The notes under the pieces are model-generated. The model saw nothing but the letters and a program-made list of their open reading frames with translations, did not search any database and was not told where the DNA came from. From positions 1-18,235 of the forward strand of contig DAOWLV010000013.1 of assembly GCA_030643455.1 (NCBI GenBank): a stretch of 18,235 bases of DNA, read 5' to 3'. Below are positions 7,351-14,873 of the stretch, one piece after another. Position numbers and translations under genes: made by a program. The stretch comes from Candidatus Krumholzibacteriia bacterium (GTDB taxonomy: Bacteria; Krumholzibacteriota; Krumholzibacteriia; LZORAL124-64-63). Within the stretch, counting starts at the first letter, position 1. Each line of letters starts with the position of its first letter.

Positions 7351-8007
7351 ATGTGGGAAATGATACTGGCCGGACGATACATGATGATCCCCATTGGCAT
7401 TGCTTCGCTGGTGGGAATGGCCGCGCTGATCGAACGGATCTACGTGCTGAGACAGGGGCGGATCATCGTGCCCGAGATCGCCGAGGCGGTGATGACCCTG
7501 TCCGCCAGCCGGGATCTGTCCGTGGCCTACGCCATCTGCGAACGCAAACCGGGCCCTTTCGCCAATCTGGTCAAGGTGGGTTTGGACCACGCGGACAACG
7601 ACTGGACGGTCATCCGGGACGTCCTGGAAGAAGCCGGGCGCCAGGAGGCCACACGGTTGACGTGGCGGCTGGGGGTCCTGGAGACGGTGGCCGCGGTTTC
7701 GCCGCTGCTGGGATTGCTCGGCACGGTGATCGGCATGATTCGGGTCTTCGCGACGATTTCCGCCGCCGGGCTGGGCAATCCCGAAACGCTTTCCAGCGGA
7801 ATCAGCGAGGCCATGGTCACCACCGCGGCGGGGCTGATCATCGGCATTCCCGCCCTGGTGGCCTACAATTGGTTGAACGGACGGGCCGATCGTATCATCT
7901 TTGACCTGGAGTTCTACTCTTCCAGGGTTCTGGACACCCTGCGGCGACGGCAGATCGAAAAGAAGGCCCCTGGCCACGGGATCCCTGAATCGGCGGCGGG
8001 CCGATGA
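7351..8007 (+). CDS. ExbB/TolQ/MotA-family proton channel protein
   Basis: 218 residues with three predicted membrane segments at about 10-28, 113-135 and 154-174, the usual ExbB/TolQ topology, with a cytoplasmic domain between the first and second. The family core is clear: VSPLLGLLGTVIGMIRVF (116-133), with Thr125 in the GLLGT turn, and GISEAMVTTAAGLIIGIPALVAYN (150-173), with pore-facing Thr157/Thr158. With ExbD it forms the inner-membrane channel that converts proton motive force into motion of the TonB-like partner. GGAGG lies 11 bases before the ATG, a little far. The stop overlaps the next start as ATGA. ExbB is preferred over TolQ because a TonB-like gene precedes it and no TolB/Pal is present. 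Confidence 0.92.
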   Translation: MWEMILAGRYMMIPIGIASLVGMAALIERIYVLRQGRIIVPEIAEAVMTLSASRDLSVAYAICERKPGPFANLVKVGLDHADNDWTVIRDVLEEAGRQEATRLTWRLGVLETVAAVSPLLGLLGTVIGMIRVFATISAAGLGNPETLSSGISEAMVTTAAGLIIGIPALVAYNWLNGRADRIIFDLEFYSSRVLDTLRRRQIEKKAPGHGIPESAAGR

Positions 8008-8414
8008 ACTTCAGTCCCAGGAAAAAGAGCCGCGGGCTGATCATCAACATCACCACCCTGATCGACGTGATGTTCCTGCTGTTGATCTTCTTCATGGTCA
8101 CCTCGACCTTCAAGAACCAGCCGGCGATCAACCTGGTGTTGCCCCGGTCGGCCACCGCCTCCGAGACGGTGGACACCCCGGCCATCCTTTTCCTGACCGC
8201 CGAAGGCGATGTCTACCTCAACGACACGCTGATCGACCTGGTGAGTCTGGGGGAACGGTTGAAAGAGATGCACGACGAAAGCGGCGAGGACCGCATGGTG
8301 CTGCGGGCGGATGAGGACGCTGCCCACGGCGATGTGGTCAAGTTGATAGACATCATCAAACAGAGCGGGTTCACCCGCGTCAGCCTGTCGGCCCGGGTGC
8401 CGGCCGCGAACTGA
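8004..8414 (+). CDS. ExbD/TolR-family biopolymer transport protein
   Basis: 136 residues, starting inside the exbB stop (ATGA) with no strong ribosome-binding site of its own, so translation is probably coupled. A short basic cytoplasmic tail (SPRKKSRG) precedes one membrane helix at about 11-31, INITTLIDVMFLLLIFFMVT. It contains Asp21, matching the essential proton-carrying Asp of ExbD/TolR. The periplasmic part has the family pattern: LVLPRS, LFLTAEGDVYLND, MVLRADEDAAHGDVVKLIDIIKQSGFTRVSLSAR. It pairs with the upstream ExbB-like protein in the stator complex. Length is normal for the family (about 135-145). Confidence 0.94.
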   Translation: MNFSPRKKSRGLIINITTLIDVMFLLLIFFMVTSTFKNQPAINLVLPRSATASETVDTPAILFLTAEGDVYLNDTLIDLVSLGERLKEMHDESGEDRMVLRADEDAAHGDVVKLIDIIKQSGFTRVSLSARVPAAN

Positions 8415-8433
8415 CGGCCAAGGAGAGGCGAAT

Positions 8434-9855
8434 TTGAAGTCCACCATCGATGGCACCGGACAGGGCGGCCATTCCAGTATCAGGATCAGCATGGGGCTGG
8501 CCTTCATATGTGCTCTGGCGTTCCTGGTGATCCTGGCGGTCGCCGGCTGCACCAGCGACGACCCCAACCTGGTGGGGACGGCCCTGGTGACCGACCATGT
8601 CGACACGGTCCTGTTCGCCCTGGGGACCGAGCAGGTCATCCAGTACTCCGCCATACGCGTGGACAACCCCGACATCCTGATTCACCAGCAGGAAGTCCTG
8701 TACATTGGAGAGCAGGGCGGGACCCGGTCCGGCTCCATCATCGCCAACTACGATTTCAGTGACATCTTCAGCAACGAGTATCCCGAGACGTTGTTCACCG
8801 TGGAGAATATCCAGTCGGTCAAGTTCAGCCTGACCAAGTTGAAATTTTATTCCGCCTCCGAGGGAGAGGATGGCACTGGGCATCCGGTGGACCTGTTTTA
8901 TCAGGTGCAGGAAATGGAGGCACCCTTCGTGTCCGCCGACTTCGAAGACTACCCGGTAACAGATCCCCCTGTGGGGGTCGGTCCCTTCCTCAACAGTGAT
9001 TTCGCGGTGGCCAACATTCACGACGAACCCCTGCTGCCCTTCTACGATGCCGTTGATTTCCTGGGCTGGATCGCCAACCGGGAATCGGTGGGAATCATCG
9101 TCACCTTGGGCGCCCAGTCAGACCCGGGACTGGTCGGATTCGCCTCCAGCGAACTGACCCACTTTCGGGAGTTGTCTGATTTGTTCGTGGGTACCGTCCC
9201 GGAGCCCAATTTTGTCGTGGTGTTCAACGACCCTTCCATTGAAAACTTCCTGCTCGCTCCCTATGCGGATACCTCGAGTTTCGAAGAGGTTCCTGATCCC
9301 CCTGCCGACGCGGACGGCGGTTTTCTGTTGCGTACGGGCCTGCGATCTTATCCCGCCCTGAATTTCGATTTGACGGGATTGCCGCCCAACGCCTTCATCA
9401 ACCGGGCGCTGCTCAGTGTCACCATCGATACGACGATCAGTTTCGGCAACCTCGGTTCCATCGTGGTGCTGGAGTGGGATGTGGCAGGTTTCGGTGATCC
9501 TTATCGAACCATGGATCTGGACGTGCTCACCGATGCCATTCCGAGAGGGAGAAACAGGTACAGCTTCCATGTCACCGGACAGAACGCTCTGGACCCGACG
9601 CGCAACACGATTGTCCAGTTCGACATCACCCAGGCCATCCTGCGCATCATCAACCAGGTCTACACTGGAACTCGGGGCCTGTTGCTGACCGCGGGGGAGG
9701 ATTTTTTCCCCGAGGGCCTGTCCACTTCGGTGAACCCGGATTTCTATTACCGTGAGTTCCGGTTCATGGGTGCCGCCGCCGCGGATCAAGCCCAGCGGCC
9801 CCAGCTGAAGATCACCTACAGCGTCGTCAACGAACTCGAGGGGGAGGGGAACTGA
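8434..9855 (+). CDS. Predicted lipoprotein of unknown function, DNRLRE-like features
   Basis: 473 residues from a TTG at 8434, with AAGGAG 8 bases upstream; the gap after exbD is 19 bases. Residues 20-38 form a lipoprotein signal peptide with lipobox AVAGC, and Cys39 would be acylated. The +2 residue is Thr rather than Asp, suggesting outer-membrane sorting. The rest looks all-beta. The pattern FDLTGLPPNAFINRALLSVTI around residue 310 and the closing RPQLKITY resemble DNRLRE/CBM96-type beta-sandwich modules, which often occur in surface proteins; this is a resemblance by eye. No catalytic motif is recognised. The stop TGA overlaps the next ATG by one base, tying it to the barrel gene. A lipoprotein partner or plug for the outer-membrane side of the TonB-like system is a reasonable but unproven idea. 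Confidence 0.75.
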   Translation: MKSTIDGTGQGGHSSIRISMGLAFICALAFLVILAVAGCTSDDPNLVGTALVTDHVDTVLFALGTEQVIQYSAIRVDNPDILIHQQEVLYIGEQGGTRSGSIIANYDFSDIFSNEYPETLFTVENIQSVKFSLTKLKFYSASEGEDGTGHPVDLFYQVQEMEAPFVSADFEDYPVTDPPVGVGPFLNSDFAVANIHDEPLLPFYDAVDFLGWIANRESVGIIVTLGAQSDPGLVGFASSELTHFRELSDLFVGTVPEPNFVVVFNDPSIENFLLAPYADTSSFEEVPDPPADADGGFLLRTGLRSYPALNFDLTGLPPNAFINRALLSVTIDTTISFGNLGSIVVLEWDVAGFGDPYRTMDLDVLTDAIPRGRNRYSFHVTGQNALDPTRNTIVQFDITQAILRIINQVYTGTRGLLLTAGEDFFPEGLSTSVNPDFYYREFRFMGAAAADQAQRPQLKITYSVVNELEGEGN

Positions 9856-11114
9856 TGCCCTCTGTCCCGTTCAGATCAGCCGGGCTTCCTATCCCGGGAC
9901 GCCTGATTCCCGGCCTGGCGATGTTGCTTCTGGTCTGGGGCGTGTCCGATCCCGCATTCGCCCAGACCCCCTTTGCCGTGAGCAACATCGGTCAGCGGAC
10001 CAACACCGACGACGCCAGGATGGTCGCGCGCGGTGGCTGGGGGATGGCCGTTGCCGATTCGCTCAATCCCGGTTTCAAGAATCTCGCCTCCCTGTATTCC
10101 CTGCGGCACCTGGTGCTCAAATTCACCGGCTACGGCGACAATATTGAATCCCAGGACACGCGGGGTGAACGGATGAATTCCCGGGTCCTGGTTCCTGATG
10201 TGCGGGTGGCCGGTCCGGTGATCAAGGACAGGCTGGCCCTGACCGCGGGCTTTGTCGTGAACCGTTCTTCGGAGTACCACACCCTCATCGATACGACCTG
10301 GGCCGAGGTGTGGGGTGATTCCATCGTTGGCAACGAACAGTTCGACCGGATCGGCAACCGCTTCAAGGTTCCGCTGGGCGGTGCCCTGAAGATCCTGCCC
10401 TGGCTTGCTGTCAGCGGTGCGGTCAATATCGAGGCCGGGTCTCTCAAGGGAACGGTGAGCAACTTTTTCACCAATCCCTCCAATGCCAGCGGGCCCTTCT
10501 ATCAGACCAACGTCAAGGAAACCAATGACGAATTCCACGGCACTTCCCAGACCTGGGGCGTGCTGCTGAATCCGTTCTCCTGGTTCCAGGCGGGGGCCTC
10601 CTGGACTCCGGCCCACAAGCTGGAAGTGGACCGGAAGGTTACCCATTTTGGTGTGAGCCAGAAGTCCCTCTCCTCCTATACGATGGAGATGCCCGACGAA
10701 TACATGGCAGGCATCCAGCTGCGACCCTTCGGACGGTGGCGTTTGGGCGCCGACGCCCAGTTCCAGGAATTCAGCAAGTTCACCGGGCCCGAGGAATGGA
10801 TGGCCGACATGGAAGACGAATACACCCTGTCGGCCGGGATGGAGATCATGCAGGGACGGGCCCGCCGGGGTGGGCTGTCCAACCTGCCGCTGCGGCTGGG
10901 AGCAAGTTTCAAACGCTGGGCCTACCGCGTTGGCGGTGAAGTTGTCGACGAGAAGACCGTCAGCATCGGGACGGGTTTCCCCTTCCGTCAGAATCTGGGT
11001 GAGCTGGATCTGGCGGTATCCTACAGCAGGATTGGTGATCTGGAACAAAACGGTCTCGAAAGCGAGGTCTGGCGGCTTACCATTACGGTGACCGGTCTGG
11101 AACGCTGGTGGTAG
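9855..11114 (+). CDS. Predicted outer-membrane beta-barrel, FadL/OmpP1-like
   Basis: 419 residues from an ATG overlapping the previous stop by one base, with a GGGGGAGGGG purine tract just upstream. Residues 1-36 are a signal peptide with probable cleavage AFA/QT. The mature N-terminus (ARMVARGGWGMAVADSLN, then PGFKNLASLYSL) resembles the 'arGGag.A..d...NPA.la' hatch region of FadL/OmpP1-type barrels. The remainder shows repeating amphipathic strands (for example WLAVSGAVNIEAG, WFQAGASWTPAHKLEV, WRLGADAQFQEF, LDLAVSYSRIGD) and ends in LTITVTGLERWW with terminal aromatics. It would sit in the outer membrane as a channel or assembly partner. It is not a TonB-dependent receptor: no plug domain or TonB box is visible. 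A PorV-like role is possible, since PorV belongs to the same superfamily. Confidence 0.75.
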   Translation: MPSVPFRSAGLPIPGRLIPGLAMLLLVWGVSDPAFAQTPFAVSNIGQRTNTDDARMVARGGWGMAVADSLNPGFKNLASLYSLRHLVLKFTGYGDNIESQDTRGERMNSRVLVPDVRVAGPVIKDRLALTAGFVVNRSSEYHTLIDTTWAEVWGDSIVGNEQFDRIGNRFKVPLGGALKILPWLAVSGAVNIEAGSLKGTVSNFFTNPSNASGPFYQTNVKETNDEFHGTSQTWGVLLNPFSWFQAGASWTPAHKLEVDRKVTHFGVSQKSLSSYTMEMPDEYMAGIQLRPFGRWRLGADAQFQEFSKFTGPEEWMADMEDEYTLSAGMEIMQGRARRGGLSNLPLRLGASFKRWAYRVGGEVVDEKTVSIGTGFPFRQNLGELDLAVSYSRIGDLEQNGLESEVWRLTITVTGLERWW

Positions 11115-11164
11115 GTTCGCCGGCGGGATCGGCTGGTTCGCCGGCCGGTTTTCAAATCTTTTTT
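11114..11164 (+). terminator. Weak candidate terminator / hairpin with direct repeats
   Basis: GCCGGCG (11119-11125) can pair with CGCCGGC (11139-11145) around a 13-base loop. Four T residues occur at 11149-11152 and six at 11159-11164. An 11-bp direct repeat GGTTCGCCGGC (11114-11124 and 11135-11145) accounts for much of the symmetry. The long loop and displaced T-run make this at best a partial terminator between the barrel and TPR genes. Confidence 0.3.
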
Positions 11165-11179
11165 CAGGGAGAATGATCG

Positions 11180-11932
11180 ATGAATCGTGTCATGGTTGTT
11201 GGTTTCATCGTGGTGGTACTGGCGGCTGGGCTGGTGTCCGGCTGCAAGGACCCAGTGCCCCAGACCGAGCTGGAAATCTTCATCGCCCGGACCGCCGAAT
11301 TCGAGGGCCAGGCGTTGGAGGACACCCTCCGGCAGATCGCGGAAGGAGATCCGCCCCAAAACGCCTTCGCGAATTTCCTTCTGGGCAACCGGTTTTATGG
11401 CAGCGCTTCGGACAGTGCCATGTACGGCGGTTGGAGCAATCTTGCCGCCAGGGCCCTGCTGGACAGTGCGGAAGTCTACTTCAGTCTGGCCGTGGTCCAG
11501 GACAGCACCTTCATCGAACCGATGGTCAATCTGGGCTCGGTCTGGGACGATCGCGCCCAGGAGACGAGCACCCGCAAGGAGTTCGAGAAGCGGATGGCCG
11601 AGGCCAACAGGTACTACACCATGGCCCTGGCGGTCGACCCCACCGACGAGAAGGCACGTTGCAATCTGGGATCCCTGTATCTCAGGGACAGGAAGCCGAG
11701 CCAGGCCCTGGCGGAGTTCCGCAAGGTTCTCGAATACCATCCGGAGAGTTCCCTCGCGCACTACAACCTCGCCATCATGTTCGCCGAGGCGAAGATCTAC
11801 CGCGAGGCCCTCAACGAGTGGGAACTGGCTTCCAAGTACGATCCCGACGGGGATATCGGCGACCGTTCACGGGAGAACATCAAGATCGTCAATGACCTGA
11901 TGAATGCGCCCACACCGCCTATCGACAAATGA
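11180..11932 (+). CDS. TPR-containing lipoprotein
   Basis: 250 residues from ATG 11180, with AGGGAG about 7-8 bases upstream. Residues 1-21 are a lipoprotein signal peptide ending in lipobox LVSGC, with Cys22 acylated and Lys/Asp at +2/+3. The middle is helical. From about residue 145 two to three tetratricopeptide repeats are recognisable: YTMALAVDPTDEKARCNLGSLY, then ALAEFRKVLEYHPESSLAHYNLAI, then ALNEWELASKYDPDG. Earlier helices (ARALLDSAEVYFSLAV..., then VNLGSVW) may form another repeat. TPR lipoproteins usually scaffold periplasmic or outer-membrane complexes. Sharing this run with the TonB-like motor and the barrel suggests such a job here. The stop overlaps the mnmA start as ATGA. Confidence 0.85.
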   Translation: MNRVMVVGFIVVVLAAGLVSGCKDPVPQTELEIFIARTAEFEGQALEDTLRQIAEGDPPQNAFANFLLGNRFYGSASDSAMYGGWSNLAARALLDSAEVYFSLAVVQDSTFIEPMVNLGSVWDDRAQETSTRKEFEKRMAEANRYYTMALAVDPTDEKARCNLGSLYLRDRKPSQALAEFRKVLEYHPESSLAHYNLAIMFAEAKIYREALNEWELASKYDPDGDIGDRSRENIKIVNDLMNAPTPPIDK

Positions 11933-13122
11933 CCTTTCCGCTGCCGATCCCGGATCCCCTGCGCCGGGCGTTGCCGCCAGGAACAGGGGTCCTTCTTGGT
12001 ATCAGTGGCGGTGTGGACAGCGCGGTGACCCTGGCGCTGCTCCGCGCCCTGGACTGCGATGTCCAGTGCGTCACCTTCAAGAATTTCTGTTATTCCGACG
12101 AGGATTTTTCTTTCACGGACAAGTCGTGCTGCTCCCTGGAGGCCATCGAGGATGCCCGCCGCCTGGCCCGCTCCTTCGATGCGTCCCACTGGGTGGCCGA
12201 CGTGGAAAAGCCGTTCCGCAAAAGTGTCATCGAACCTTTCGTGGCGGAGTACGCCAGGGCGCGCACGCCCAACCCCTGCCTGGATTGCAATGGAGTGGTG
12301 AGATTTCCGGAACTGGTCCGGCTGGCCGAACGGCAGGGTTGCGCCTTCGCGGCCACCGGGCACTACGCCCGTGTCACCGGTGAAGGCGCCGAGGCCCGTC
12401 TTTTGAGAGGCCTGGATCCGGACAAGGACCAATCCTATTTCCTTCACCGCATCGACCGTCGCCTGTTCGGCCGCCTGGTCTTCCCCCTGGGATGGTATAT
12501 CAAGGATCAGGTCCGCGCCGCGGCGCGTGAACTGGGCATCGCCGTGGCGGACAAGCGGGACAGCCAGGAGATCTGTTTTGTACCGGAAGGGGACCGGGGT
12601 TTTCTTTTCGAGCAGGTCGACGGCGGGGACAACCGGGCCCTGGTTCCGGGAGACATCGTGGATCGATCCGGCAGTATCCTGGGCCGCCACCGGGGCCTGA
12701 TCCATTACACGGTGGGGCAGCGGAAGGGTTTGGGCGTCGCGGCTGCTGAACCGCTCTATGTCCTGGAACTCGATCTGGATGGCGAACGCCTGGTGGTCGG
12801 CTCCCAAAAGGAATTGCAGACCCTGGCGGTGGCCGGAGAGGGATTTGTCGCCGCGGTGCCTGATTTCCCCGACCGCTGGATATCGGGGGGACAGCTGCCG
12901 GAGTGGGCTGATCCGGCCGGCGGTGATGTCGTCCTGCGGATTCGCCACCGGCATCAAGGTGCCAGGGTCAAAGGTTGGTCCCTGAAAGACAGCGGGATCC
13001 AGGTGGACCTCCTGGATCCCGTGGACGGGGCCGCACCCGGCCAGGGATTGGTACTCTACGCGGGGGACCTGGTTCTGGGCGGGGCCAGGATAACTCCAGG
13101 CCTTCCGGGGAATGGACCATGA
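11929..13122 (+). CDS. mnmA: tRNA-specific 2-thiouridylase MnmA
   Basis: 397 residues, starting within the preceding stop (ATGA) and lacking its own clear ribosome-binding site. MnmA is a cytoplasmic ATP-dependent enzyme that thiolates U34 in tRNA for Lys, Glu and Gln. Visible: PP-loop SGGVDSAV (26-33), the CCS..A..DARRLA segment (67-81), TPNPCLDCN (113-121) with Cys120 aligned to the nucleophilic Cys and Cys117 of the NPCxxCN form, ATGHYARV (142-149), KDQSYFLHR (166-174), and DSQEICFVP (211-219) with Cys216 as the persulfide-carrying Cys. The lower-conservation C-terminal barrel is present (HYTVGQRKGLG). Length is slightly above the usual 360-380. It ends as ATGA into the AsmA-like gene. Its place inside an envelope-gene run is unexpected. 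Confidence 0.97.
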   Translation: MTFPLPIPDPLRRALPPGTGVLLGISGGVDSAVTLALLRALDCDVQCVTFKNFCYSDEDFSFTDKSCCSLEAIEDARRLARSFDASHWVADVEKPFRKSVIEPFVAEYARARTPNPCLDCNGVVRFPELVRLAERQGCAFAATGHYARVTGEGAEARLLRGLDPDKDQSYFLHRIDRRLFGRLVFPLGWYIKDQVRAAARELGIAVADKRDSQEICFVPEGDRGFLFEQVDGGDNRALVPGDIVDRSGSILGRHRGLIHYTVGQRKGLGVAAAEPLYVLELDLDGERLVVGSQKELQTLAVAGEGFVAAVPDFPDRWISGGQLPEWADPAGGDVVLRIRHRHQGARVKGWSLKDSGIQVDLLDPVDGAAPGQGLVLYAGDLVLGGARITPGLPGNGP

Positions 13123-14402
13123 CGATGGCGAAGAGATTCTTGCGCTGGCTGCTTTTTTTCGCCGGAGGGCTTTTCCTGGTAATGGTCGCTTTGATCCTGC
13201 TGATGCCCCGCCTGCTGCCCGGGGATCTGATGACCGCCCGGATCATCCGGGATGTGGAGCGGGAAACCGGGGCCCGGTTCACCCTGGGCCAGGCGCAATT
13301 CCAGTGGCGCTGGGGTTGGAACTTGATTCTGCCAGACGGTTCCCTGACCGGTACCGGGGCCGACCTTTTCGAGGCCAAAGGGTCTGCTACCGAACTCGAA
13401 TCCTACGGGATTTGGTTCGAGGAACTCAGGTTCAAACCTGCTCTTCTACCTCTGTTACGGAAACAACTGGTGATCAAGGAGGTTGAACTGACCGGTCCCC
13501 GGATGGTCGTCGTCTGGAAGAATGACGCCTTTGAGGCTTCGAACTTCCGGTTGAGGATTTCCGGCCTGAATCTGGGCCTGGAGCCCGTGCCACTATCAAG
13601 ACCCGGGAACCTGGGAAGCGGTTCCACGCCTGTCGGAGATTTGATTCCGACAGATCTTTCCTTTTCCTTTATTGCGGCCGCCGATAGCCTGTTCCTGCAG
13701 CGGGTGCCCTACATCGGTATCGACCTTGGGGGTGGGTTCGCGGACAAGGTACTCGAAGTGGCCGAGCTTTCTGCCGGCAGATCCACCGGTACCCTGACGG
13801 GGAAACTGACGGTGGACTTCGCGGATAACCCCTGGGGGCAACTGGTTTTTTCGGCGGAGGCGCGGGATGTCCCCGCCTCAGCCCTGCTGGAATACTGGGC
13901 GCCTGATCTTTCCCGCCGTCTCGATTGCGAATTGAATACCGAGTTGAGTGGGTCTTTCGACATCCGGGATCAGGCCACCATCATGCAGACGTTGCATCTG
14001 ACTGGTTGGATGGGTGGCGGTCCGGGGGTCCTGCATGCCGCAGATTGGCTCGAGGACGTCACACCCTATCTGGGTAACCGGCAGAATCTCAAGGATGTCC
14101 GCTTCGAGAGTCTGGCCCATCGTTTTTTGTTTTCACAGGGCCGGTATTTCATCAATGGTCTGTCACTGACCGGAGGCGATACGGACTGGAAGGCCAAGGG
14201 CTGGGTGGACCCCGAGGGAAACCTGGCGGTGGGCGTCGACTTGAAACTCCCGCCCGGTTTCACGCCGGATCTGGGTAATTTCTCGTTTCTGGCCCAGACC
14301 CTGCGTGACGCCGATGGGCGCATCAACCTGCCGTTGGTGTTGTCGGGCCAGTCGATCAGACCTACCGTGGGGGTGGATTGGGGCCGGTTGGGGACTCGTT
14401 AG
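13119..14402 (+). CDS. AsmA-like inner-membrane-anchored protein
   Basis: 427 residues from ATG 13119, which overlaps the mnmA stop; GGGGA lies 7 bases upstream. The open frame extends back to 12975, but that part lies inside mnmA and is not used. ATG 13125 is an alternative start. Residues 8-29 form a single N-terminal membrane helix after a short basic tail. AsmA-type features follow: IIRDVERETGARFTLGQAQFQW, LPDGSL, ELRFKPALLPLLRKQLVIKEVELTGPRMVVV, and a beta-rich body. The C-terminus, DADGRINLPLVLSGQSIRPTVGVDW, matches the typical end of AsmA-like proteins. The family forms long periplasmic beta-rich bridges linked to phospholipid transport and outer-membrane assembly. At 427 residues it is shorter than E. 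coli AsmA (about 617), so a compact relative. It is the last gene of the run. Confidence 0.75.
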   Translation: MTMAKRFLRWLLFFAGGLFLVMVALILLMPRLLPGDLMTARIIRDVERETGARFTLGQAQFQWRWGWNLILPDGSLTGTGADLFEAKGSATELESYGIWFEELRFKPALLPLLRKQLVIKEVELTGPRMVVVWKNDAFEASNFRLRISGLNLGLEPVPLSRPGNLGSGSTPVGDLIPTDLSFSFIAAADSLFLQRVPYIGIDLGGGFADKVLEVAELSAGRSTGTLTGKLTVDFADNPWGQLVFSAEARDVPASALLEYWAPDLSRRLDCELNTELSGSFDIRDQATIMQTLHLTGWMGGGPGVLHAADWLEDVTPYLGNRQNLKDVRFESLAHRFLFSQGRYFINGLSLTGGDTDWKAKGWVDPEGNLAVGVDLKLPPGFTPDLGNFSFLAQTLRDADGRINLPLVLSGQSIRPTVGVDWGRLGTR

Positions 14403-14435
14403 TGGAGGGGTCAAGGGCCGGGAAGGGTGATCGCC

Positions 14436-14464
14436 TTGACAAATGGAATTCCAAATAGTACCGT
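14436..14464 (+). promoter_or_regulatory. Candidate promoter for the tRNA cluster
   Basis: A perfect -35 TTGACA (14436-14441) is followed after exactly 17 bases by TACCGT (14459-14464), which keeps the T, A and final T of the -10 consensus. The spacer is AT-rich compared with surrounding DNA. Transcription would begin near 14470, about 100 bases before tRNA-Ser(UGA). Confidence 0.45.
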
Positions 14465-14534
14465 GCCTTTCCGCTGATGGATCAGGGGCCCGCGCGCTGG
14501 GCGGCGGCTCCACCGAGGGGCGGGAACTGGCACG
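14462..14534 (+). other. Potential structured leader upstream of tRNA-Ser
   Basis: CGTGCC (14462-14467) pairs with GGCACG (14529-14534), and CCGC (14471-14474) pairs with a GCGG just inside the 3' arm. Between them, short GC stems are possible, including GCCC/GGGC and CGG/CCG. The element could be a trailer or leader fold, or an uncharacterised small RNA. Because the predicted transcription start falls within its 5' arm, the fold as drawn may not all be transcribed from that promoter. Confidence 0.25.
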
Positions 14535-14572
14535 ATACCAAGGGGATCCGTAAGGCCCGGGAAAGCAGATCC

Positions 14573-14659
14573 GGAGGGCTAGTCCTAATTGGTAAGGCAG
14601 CGGTCTTGAAAACCGCCGGGTGAAAGCCCATGGGGGTTCGAGTCCCCCGCCCTCCGCCA
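14573..14659 (+). tRNA. tRNA-Ser (anticodon UGA)
   Basis: 87 bases. Acceptor GGAGGGC (14573-14579) pairs with GCCCTCC (14649-14655), followed by discriminator G and encoded CCA. The anticodon stem GCGGT/ACCGC encloses loop CTTGAAA with TGA at 14607-14609. A class II extra arm (GGGT/GCCC around GAAA) and a GGGGG/CCCCC T-stem with TTCGAGT complete it. The long variable arm and G73 are both serine identity features. Confidence 0.96.
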
Positions 14660-14665
14660 GATTTT

Positions 14666-14753
14666 GGAGAGGTGGCCGAGTGGCTGAAGGCGCACGCCTG
14701 CTAAGCGTGTTTGGGGAAACTCAACGAGGGTTCGAATCCCTCCCTCTCCGCCA
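14666..14753 (+). tRNA. tRNA-Ser (anticodon GCU)
   Basis: 88 bases. Acceptor GGAGAGG (14666-14672) pairs with CCTCTCC (14743-14749), then G and CCA. The anticodon stem CACGC/GCGTG holds GCT at 14700-14702. The variable arm TTGGG/CTCAA and T-loop TTCGAAT are intact. Only 6 bases separate it from the upstream tRNA-Ser, so the two are surely processed from one transcript. Confidence 0.97.
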
Positions 14754-14768
14754 GATATTGTTATATTG

Positions 14769-14786
14769 TGTCAGCGGATACTGACA
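14769..14786 (+). other. Hairpin between tRNA-Ser and tRNA-Arg
   Basis: TGTCAG (14769-14774) is perfectly complementary to CTGACA (14781-14786) around a 6-base loop, in an AT-rich 37-base spacer. It lies four bases before tRNA-Arg and may help precursor processing. TATATT at 14762-14767 resembles a -10 but has no matching -35, so a separate promoter is not claimed. Confidence 0.35.
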
Positions 14787-14790
14787 AGGT

Positions 14791-14867
14791 GCGCCCATAG
14801 CTCAACTGGATAGAGCGTCTGGCTACGGACCAGGAGGCTGGGGGTTCGAATCCTCCTGGGCGTACCA
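14791..14867 (+). tRNA. tRNA-Arg (anticodon ACG)
   Basis: 77 bases. Acceptor GCGCCCA (14791-14797) pairs with TGGGCGT with a terminal G-U wobble, then discriminator A and encoded CCA. Anticodon ACG is at 14825-14827 in loop CTACGGA. The D-loop has AGCTCAACTGGATAGAGC and the T-loop TTCGAAT. The A34 would normally be deaminated to inosine by TadA to read CGN codons. Confidence 0.97.
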
Positions 14868-14873
14868 CTTTTC

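Noticed and set aside
9876..11048. Long minus-strand open frame opposite the FadL-like barrel
   Set aside because: It mirrors codon periodicity of the true plus-strand gene, with no signal peptide, motif or ribosome-binding site of its own.
11797..12957. Long minus-strand open frame opposite mnmA
   Set aside because: mnmA is unambiguous on the plus strand, and the antisense frame has no recognisable feature.
12975..13118. Upstream extension of the AsmA-like reading frame
   Set aside because: It lies wholly within the mnmA coding sequence in another frame; the ATG at 13119 overlaps the mnmA stop and precedes a clean membrane anchor.
14550..14575. A GGCCCGGGAAAGCAG string resembling the conserved apical part of bacterial SRP RNA
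   Set aside because: The second half of the tetraloop stem and the usual GGAAGGAAGCAG order are missing, and no long flanking helix forms, so a functional ffs gene is not supported.
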